64,000 nt of DNA from Candolleomyces eurysporus. Lineage: Eukaryota; Basidiomycota; Agaricomycetes; Agaricales; Psathyrellaceae. The stretch lies in contig JANBPK010000851.1 in assembly GCA_027579435.1 (NCBI GenBank), forward strand, positions 1 to 64,000, read 5' to 3'. The position numbers and the translations under genes are program-made. Under the pieces are notes generated by a model, which saw only the letters and a list, made by a program, of their open reading frames with translations, was not told the DNA's origin and made no database searches. Below are positions 57,273-64,000 of this stretch, piece after piece (the stretch's first letter is position 1; every line of letters starts with the position of its first letter).

Positions 57273-60200
57273 ATGCCCACCACGACATATGGGAAACGCT
57301 CAGTGAAGCGGAAGAACACAGTTGAGGGCGATGACTACAGCTCAACTGTGGTAGTGGCCTCGACATCGACAGCCTTGGTTGAAGGACGGAGCGACGGCGA
57401 AGATGATGAAATCCTTCCCCAACCACCGAAGAACGCAACCCAGAAGAAGCGGAGAATCGAGGCCATGAAACCGTCCAGGGACTCTATGAAATCCCAGAAA
57501 ATCCCGTCACCGGTCCATGAATCGACAGAGGATGAGGATGCTGAGGCCCCGAAACCCAAGGTGACCAGAACTTATGGCACTCCGAAGAAGGCTGGTCCAA
57601 CGGTGTCAAGAGCAAGCCCGCCAACAAAGCTGGCTCTACCCCAGCCGTCCTTTTCCTCTTCAGCAGTTTTGCCATCGAAGCAGGGAAATAGCCTCGACTC
57701 ACCTGCTACACCCAGCAAACTGGCGAAACGCATGCTGGGCCGCTCGAAAACGGAGACATCCGTGACAGAATCCCAGAAGAGCCCCTTGTCTCCTATGGAC
57801 AAGCGAACGCCCTCTCTGCCGATACTTCCTTCGGCGACCCAGAGCACTTCATTACTCCCCCCGTCTCCATCTCGCTCCCTCTCTCGAACCAACACGGTTT
57901 TGGAAGATTCTTCAGCAATACAACCCCCCGGAGTATCGTCATCCAGCTCCCTTCTGTCCCTCCCTGCTCCTCCCCCACTAGCTGGCACCTCCAAAACCCT
58001 GTCCCGAACCTACGCAGGGAGGTCGCGCTCATACCTTGCTACCGCACCGCCAGAGCTCAATGCCGACGGAACCCTTGACGATCCGGACGAAGCTCGGGAA
58101 TCATACTCTTCCCTTCGCATGCGGTGGGGTGTTGACGAGTCGGAAGACGATCCTTACTATCATCTCGACAATAGCCAGACAGCCACAGGGGATGAGAGTA
58201 GCCAACCACCGTCCCCCAAGAAAGGAACCCGGACTCATGGGGGCAGAGGGGGCGGAAATAGGTCTGCCATTTCGACTCCTCTTGCCTCTCCCTCGAAGCA
58301 TCGCGACAAGGGTGGTAAAGCGAATGGATCCCAGATGCCTCGCCCACCTCCTTTGCCTTCTAACATGATGAACCCCCTCAAGAGCATCACAGAACTTCGG
58401 AATAAAGGGGAGAGTCGGCGGTTCTTGGACGAGGTTGCTTACCTTTTGGATGGGATGGCCAAGTCGCAAGGTGCCGGTTTGATTAGAGCAAGGTGAGGAA
58501 AGAGAGCTTGTACTATACGCTGAATCCTACGTTCTAACTATTCTCAATCCAGTGCCCTGGAAATGGTTACGAAGCTTTGTGACAGCGAATTCTTCCGCAA
58601 AGCAAAGGCTGCTGATGTCTTTGCAAAGGTTTATGACCTTTTCATAAATGCTGGTGTCGGCCGTGGCGACAAGGTACGTGTGTTTTGCTTAAAGCGCGCT
58701 TTCAGTTGCTAATAGCGAGTCATCAAGGTCCTCGACACACTATTTATTTTCTTCATTGTATTAATATCCAAGGATCCACCTTCTCTGGCTGAGCTAGCGA
58801 CACACATTCCCGACAACCGACAAAGTTCCCCAGGAACCTCAAACGCTAAAGGGAAGGGGAAAGCAGGTTCAGAGGATACCTCTCAACCACTCGTCGACAT
58901 TTTGTTTTCCATCCTTCATGCGACTTGCACCAGCACTTCTGATCCGCTGGTGTTGGTTGCTCCTTCGAAAGAGAATGCCCACAGCGACGCCCAACTGCGT
59001 GCGGCAGGGCTGGGCAAGAAAGAAAAGAACACTGTACGAACTTGCTATGTTTATGGACTCTAGATACAACTCTAAATTTCTCGTTACAGATGATGAACAT
59101 ACTCTCGATAGCCCAAAATAAGTCCCAGGTCTTCCCACCTGGCACTAAGGTTCGGCCCCAATTCAATTTTTGCACGAGTCGTACTTAAACTGAATGTTAT
59201 GCTCCAGATCGGAACCCCGCTTCTTATCACCCATATTCTGCAATCTATCTCCCCCTCGCTGATACCCCAACACCACCTTCCTGCCTTACTCGAGTCTCTT
59301 CGTGAAAGCTTAACGCCTCTTCGCGTGTGGGGCGAGGGCACGAGTTCAAACCTAGAACTCGAATTGGACGTCGACTTTGAGAACGTGTTCGCCCATTTGC
59401 GCCTACTCGACCTTTATTTGCTGGGGCAGTGGGAGCCCTCAACTGAAGACTCGCAGTTTCAGTCTCAAGACTCGTCAGCAAACGATGAAGCCCTGTTGGA
59501 AGCGAGGCAGGCATGGCTCGTTGATGGGCTAGTTATGTTGGGCATTTACGCCGAAGCTGCATTGCAGCGTGATCAGAAGACGACAGTGGAGGGCGCGATC
59601 AAGTGCTTAGAGTCTGTCCTTCGCGTTTTGGTCAGCGTCACGCATGGTGATGACGGTTGGGGGAGGAGCGTGGTCATCGAGAGTGCCCGGGGGCTCCCCT
59701 TCTTGTTGAGGGTAGCCGCTAAGTCCGGGGAAGAGGTGCAGAGAGGCAGGGTTGGGGGAATTAGCAGCGTGGTGAAGAAGGAAGAAATGGAAGCCGGAGA
59801 TGAATCGCAAGGGGAAGAGGACCATACTTCCGCCACCGTCAGTCATAGGGAAAGGAAAGCTCGGGCTTTAGACCGGCTTTGCCTATCTCTGGCACTATTA
59901 ACCAACCTCGTGCAAGCTGTCGAGAACGTCAAAGACCTAATTCGAGAAACCTGTAAGCCGATTATCTTGCGATTTTGACATGATTATCTGATGCCCGTAA
60001 CCCTTAGACCTAGATCCGACATGTAGGCTGCGGAAGGCTAAGTGCCTGGACGCGTGTTCATGTTCAACAAGGAATAGTGCTAGCGCCCTCGAGCTCCTGG
60101 TTCAGCTCTATGTCCGACAGCAAACCGACCTGGTGGTCAAGAAGGAAGAAGAGGACGACGATGAGGAGAAACTCCAAATGGACGCAGACGCGTCCTTTTT

Positions 60201-60489
60201 GCGGGGCCATCTTGCAGTACTGTTTGGACTCCTAATGCAAGGCAACAAAAGGAATCAGGGCGCTCTCCAAGAAATGCTGCCCGGAGGACAGTCCAAATCG
60301 GAAATCAAAATAAAGTTGAACCGACTCGTGGACCAGGCGAGGCAGTTTGTGACCTTCTTTACGGTGGTGCTTGGGCAGGAGACCGGGGAGCAAGAGACGA
60401 GGAGACTCGAGGATCGGGAAAGAGAAAGCTCGAGTCGGGTAGCCAAGGAGGTAGTCGAATTTCTGGGACGACTGAGGGATGGAGCGTAA
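57273..60489 (+). CDS. WAPL: WAPL cohesin-release factor
   Basis: Removes cohesin from chromosomes together with Pds5. The N-terminal 350 residues are disordered, starting MPTTTYGKRSVKRKNTVEGD with many SP/TP sites. The WAPL domain begins at KSITELRNKGESRRFLDEVA and YLLDGMAKSQGAGLIRAS, then ALEMVTKLCDSEFFRKAKAA, DVFAKVYDLFINAG, DTLFIFFIVLISKDPPSLAE, IGTPLLITHILQSI. Helical repeats follow (LLEARQAWLVDGLVMLGIYA, DRLCLSLALLTNLVQAVENV). After an intron come YLDPTCRLRKAKCLDACS and the C-terminal helices FLRGHLAVLFGLLMQGNKRN and IKIKLNRLVDQARQFVTFFT. About six short introns are seen. The start is the ATG at 57273; open sequence further upstream belongs to the promoter. Confidence 0.88.
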
Positions 60490-60643
60490 TGAATAGATTA
60501 GCGGGTTATCTTATTGGAAACGTGACGTCAGGTACAAATGTTAATCAAACAGGCGCAAAGTGCTGTTATACATTCTTCAGTTCAGTTGTTGGTTCGGACA
60601 CCTCCTTCATTCCGTTTATTCGTTCTTTTTTGCTCTTTTCCCA

Positions 60644-62371
60644 ATGACCGACGGCGGCCAGCAGAAACACGACGCCGAGCATCCACAAACGCTGCCGAGC
60701 GATGTTTTCGTCGACGACCAGACGACCGTTGGCGGCGATGAGCCTATAAAGACGTTTCGTGTCCTCCTGACGGGGTTCGGCGTAAGTTGTTCCTTGGTCC
60801 CCTGCCCTATTCCCTCGCAATTCTGTGTGCAGTGAGCTGAAAAGCCACAGCCCTTCGCCAATCATGTAGTAAACCCCTCCTGGCTGGCCGTCAAGGCCCT
60901 CAACGATGTCACGATCACCAGCGATCAATGGCAAGAGGTCTATGGGAACATAGTCGTAACCACACCCACCAATAGTACAAGCCCAAGCGCCAATTCGAAG
61001 GGCTTATCGTCGTCTGCGACCGCAGGATCGCCATCAGGCTCGAATGGGAAGCGGTCAGTAGCGGGACTAAATGGTACCTCCGAAGGTGCTCACGCTACCA
61101 ATGCCAGTGTCGGTGCATCGTCATCGGGATCGTCGACTTCACCACCACCCAAGGGCCACGCCTCAAAAGCTAAATCAAGCTCCGTAGCGTCGTCCTCAAC
61201 GATTATGAATCTGATACCTCTTCCATCGCTCCCCGAGCCCGGACCTTACAACATTCACATCACGGCGATCCAAATACCCGTCATTTACGAGTCTGTGCTT
61301 GAAGCGGTACCGCCCCTGCATCACAAGCCTCCACACCTACCAGCCGAAGTGCTCGAGGGAACGCCAGAACCACCCGAGCAGGGGTATGACTTTATCTTCC
61401 ATGTCGGTGTCGCCGGGCGAGGCGCGTTGCGAATGGAGATTATTGGCCACAAGTATGGGTACAATATGAAAGATGCGTCGGGGCAATATTGCGCTGTCGT
61501 TCCGCCACCTTCTTCTACCAAGAATCCAATTAACAATAATCGCGGCCCTGGGTCTGGAGGGCCTCCTGGTGTTATACAGCCTCCTTACACAGGCGGATTT
61601 GTGCATGGGAGTGGGTTTGGGAGCATGGGGATGGGGTATAACAACGAGAGGTTGGGGTACAATCCTGCTGTACACGACCCACAGCCAGGCCTTCCTGGAT
61701 CGGATAATACGGTGAGGCCGATGAGAGGGTTTGGCACGGCCTACGAGACTTTCCCCGATGAGATGGCGACGGACATCGACGTGACGAGGCTCGTGCAAGA
61801 TTTGAAAGCATCTGGCATTAACGTGAGTCTAACTTGAATATATCCCTTCTTTCAGCCCTCCCAGATAGCTGGGTCTAACTGGGATCCGCTTTTCTGCTCA
61901 ATTCGACAGTCGATTTACACTTCGATGGACGCGGGCCACTACCTCTGCGATTTCTTATACTATTGCTCTTTGGCAGAGAGCAAGCGAAGCTCTAAAGCTC
62001 TACTCCCTTTCCTCACCAACACGTCCTACGTTGCGCCATCGCCACACTACGGCCCTGCATACGGGCCACATTACCAAATGCACCACTTCCCGGGACCCAG
62101 CAGCACGCCCAACACAAGTAGTGATCCTGTCGATTCTCCCAATAAAGCTCACGGACCAGCCCACGGGAACGGAAATGGGAACAACTTGATGAAACCTGCT
62201 CGTGTGCTGTTCATGCATTGCCCTCCGATTAACGAACCTCTGTCGACTGAAGAGGTCACCGAGACGATCAGGAGAATCGTGCTTTGGGTTGGGAGGGAGA
62301 TGCAGATTATGGAGATGAGAGAAAAAGCTGCGCAAGAACCGGACGAAGGGGTTGCTACAGGATTTAATTGA
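60644..62371 (+). CDS. Pyroglutamyl-peptidase I (family C15), enlarged
   Basis: Cysteine peptidase that removes N-terminal pyroglutamate. Exon 1 ends FRVLLTGFG and exon 2 starts PFANHVVNPSWLAVKALNDV, the usual GFGPF start. Catalytic Glu lies in FHVGVAGRGALRMEIIGHKY. After a second intron the nucleophile sits in SMDAGHYLCDFLYYCSL, and the histidine in RVLFMHCPPI. The protein is about 520 residues against roughly 200-220 for bacterial and animal enzymes. The excess is in three low-complexity inserts: S/T/G-rich after residue 80, G/P/Y-rich after the Glu region, and H/P/N-rich between Cys and His. The catalytic triad is complete, so activity is plausible. It lies downstream of WAPL on the same strand, 155 bp away. 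Confidence 0.88.
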
Positions 62372-62865
62372 TCTCTCTTTTTTTTTTNCTTTTTAATTCT
62401 TAATAATTCGACGACAATTCATGCGAGTCATCGAAGCTGTTCCATTTCATCTTTGTGTTCGTTCTTTTCACGCTGCTTTCTTTCGACACTTGCTCTGGTA
62501 TCTTCAGAATGGTCAGTTCCATGTAATACTCTCTCGGACTGCTGGGTTGAGGGTGGCGAAGGCGATGGGGGGCTGACAAGAGACTTTTGCAGGAGGGTGA
62601 AGGAGGACGAGAGGACGGAGGCACCAAGCAAATCATTGAACGATTGTCGTTGTATTATTACCCTCAACCAGTGTATATACCAGTATGTACTACTTCGCAC
62701 ATCGTCTCTTTGCCAACTCGAGTCATGCAATTGAATGTGAATCAATGAAAGAAAAAAAAGAGGGTAACCTCATAAACAGTGTCCGGTATGTGGTTAGGCA
62801 AAGCGCCTCCCGAATATAATACACAGAAATAGTACATAGGTAGTAGCTTGCGCTACCAAAAANCG
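62372..62865. other. Tail-to-tail intergenic spacer
   Basis: About 490 bp between the convergent pyroglutamyl-peptidase and F-box/LRR-like genes. There are Ns at 62388 (after a T10 run) and 62863 (after an A5 run). It is probably 3' UTRs, with no gene seen. Confidence 0.5.
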
Positions 62866-64000
62866 TTACCAGAATATCCGACAAGATGACTCTACCTCTA
62901 GCTTTAACCTACTTCTCTTAACTAAAGCAGCCATTTCTTGGGCATCGTGTCCTCCGGGGACAAGTGTTTCTTCCGGAAGGCATATCTCCAGTTGACTAGC
63001 ATTGCCACTCCCCTGCTTCGAATCCAAAAAGGCACCCAGCGATCTCCAGGAATGTGTCTGGCGAGAGAAAGGCATGTTTACTTCTCCAACACCGGACGAT
63101 CCTGCTAGCAGGACTCCCGTTGCAGGAGTAGCATCGCTGCTCGCACTCTGCATCGACGACGAAGCGGCAGAACCGTCAGCACCAGCGGTGTCCATATCAG
63201 AGGCATCCGCTTCCCTGATCCCACGCCGACGGTCACGGTGCGACTGGTGGTTACAATGACCGGGACCACGACACGAACTCGAGAATGACTGCGACGGCGG
63301 GAGCGTGTTCTCATCCAACGGGTGCAGACAAAACTTTTGCAAGTGGGGCAGATAGATCGAATCCGACTCGTACTGATCGATGTCCAAAAGGTCGTGCTGG
63401 AACCAAGTGTCGATGCATAGCTTCTCCACGGACGAGATCACCTCGAATAGTCTCCTCAGCGAATCGTCGTCTTGGATGAACCAGCAATTCAGGTGGAGCT
63501 CTTTGAGGTTCCCTTCCGACTGCCGGACGAATTTGATCATCTCCGGGAACGTATTCCACAATGCCTGTTGCAACTCTGAACAGGTTTCGAGTTGACTGGT
63601 GGGATCGGGTGGGACGTTGGTGAGGATCTGGAGTGTGCGTATGTTGGGTGCGTAGAGCTTGGAGAGGAGGGAGAAGGAGGGTATGCAGGATATAACGAGC
63701 AGCTCGAGCTGTGGGAGGTCGAATACAGGCCCGACTTCTTGCATCGGTCGAACACATAGCTTGGGACAGTTGAGGAGGAGTTTCTTCAGATGCGGGAAGC
63801 CTCCGAGCCTGGACAGGTAGGGATTGAGGTCGCGGTAGATTTCTAGACGTAGCTTGCGTAATTCCGAATGACCATTGAGAATCCTGGACTGGGTGACATT
63901 GATGAGGACGTCGGATTCGGCATTGAGGTTTATGGTTTCGAGTTCGGGGAAGGTCGCGCGGATGAGGTTCGAGTCGACGACAGGGTCTGTCTCGCCGTCA
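62866..64000 (-). CDS. F-box/LRR-like protein, 5' part outside window
   Basis: A continuous minus frame runs from the right edge to a stop at 62866. It shows irregular leucine-rich repeats: LIRATFPELETINLNAESDV, HSELRKLRLEIYRDLNPYLS, FPHLKKLLLNCPKLCVRP, LPQLELLVISCIPSFSLL, LKELHLNCWFIQDDDSLRRL and YLPHLQKFCLHPLDENTL. A serine-rich insert follows (ADGSAASSSMQSASSDATPA), and the end is basic. The pattern matches mushroom F-box proteins whose F-box lies at the N-terminus, which here would be beyond 64000. No intron is seen in the visible part. Without the F-box the class is inferred. Confidence 0.65.
   Translation of the reverse strand, partial: DGETDPVVDSNLIRATFPELETINLNAESDVLINVTQSRILNGHSELRKLRLEIYRDLNPYLSRLGGFPHLKKLLLNCPKLCVRPMQEVGPVFDLPQLELLVISCIPSFSLLSKLYAPNIRTLQILTNVPPDPTSQLETCSELQQALWNTFPEMIKFVRQSEGNLKELHLNCWFIQDDDSLRRLFEVISSVEKLCIDTWFQHDLLDIDQYESDSIYLPHLQKFCLHPLDENTLPPSQSFSSSCRGPGHCNHQSHRDRRRGIREADASDMDTAGADGSAASSSMQSASSDATPATGVLLAGSSGVGEVNMPFSRQTHSWRSLGAFLDSKQGSGNASQLEICLPEETLVPGGHDAQEMAALVKRSRLKLEVESSCRIFW

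Overview
This window is nuclear DNA from a filamentous basidiomycete, most likely an Agaricomycete. The genes are interrupted by many short GT..AG introns (mostly about 45-70 nt), are packed closely, and are largely conserved fungal housekeeping genes. They are joined by families typical of mushroom-forming fungi: a NACHT-TPR NOD-like receptor, F-box/LRR proteins, a small secreted DUF3455 protein, and a Rho GEF of DEP-DH-PH-CNH type. I see no bacterial operon, CRISPR array, rRNA operon or complete transposon.

Layout. 1-850: degenerate repeats and AT-rich DNA. 0.9-2.4 kb (-): LisH (Flo8/Som1-type) regulator. 2.85-9.5 kb (-): very large triple-START membrane-anchored lipid-transfer protein. 9.6-10.9 kb (+): pyridoxal kinase. 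11.3-14.75 kb (-): NACHT-TPR receptor. 15.0-16.6 kb (+): ARP2. 16.6-18.2 kb: intergenic DNA with a duplicated segment. 18.2-20.3 kb (-): HIRIP3-type histone chaperone. 20.5-21.8 kb (+): pantothenate synthetase. 22.0-25.0 kb (-): VPS9. 25.3-26.3 kb (+): F-box-like gene. 28.3-29.3 kb (+): disordered protein. 30.2-32.1 kb (-): RNase P/MRP subunit p40. 32.3-33.9 kb (-): HMG-CoA synthase. 35.0-35.9 kb (-): secreted DUF3455 protein. 38.3-40.0 kb (-): disordered, coiled-coil protein. 41.7-47.8 kb (-): Rho1 GEF with two DH domains. 48.5-50.0 kb (+): UBXN1-type UBA/UBX protein. 50.1-52.0 kb (-): F-box protein. 54.0-57.0 kb (-): BIR1/survivin. 57.3-60.5 kb (+): WAPL. 60.6-62.4 kb (+): pyroglutamyl-peptidase I. 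62.9 kb to the right edge (-): F-box/LRR-like protein, 5' end outside.

Six gene pairs are head-to-head with short shared upstream regions: START/pyridoxal kinase, NLR/ARP2, HIRIP3/PAN6, VPS9/F-box, Rho GEF/UBXN1 and BIR1/WAPL. The BIR1/WAPL pair is functionally coherent, since both proteins act on sister chromatids in mitosis.

The most useful technical observation is a consistent assembly artefact. Of the nine isolated N characters in coding exons, seven act as one-base insertions: deleting them restores the conserved reading frame. Three long homopolymers without an N (C7 at 7049-7055, C7 at 38836-38842, A8 at 51840-51847) also carry one base too many for the protein. The affected genes are therefore probably intact rather than pseudogenes. 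No wholly new system is evident. The most unusual content is the triple-START protein, the tandem-DH Rho GEF, the 45-residue repeat array of the NLR, and a pyroglutamyl-peptidase inflated by three low-complexity inserts.
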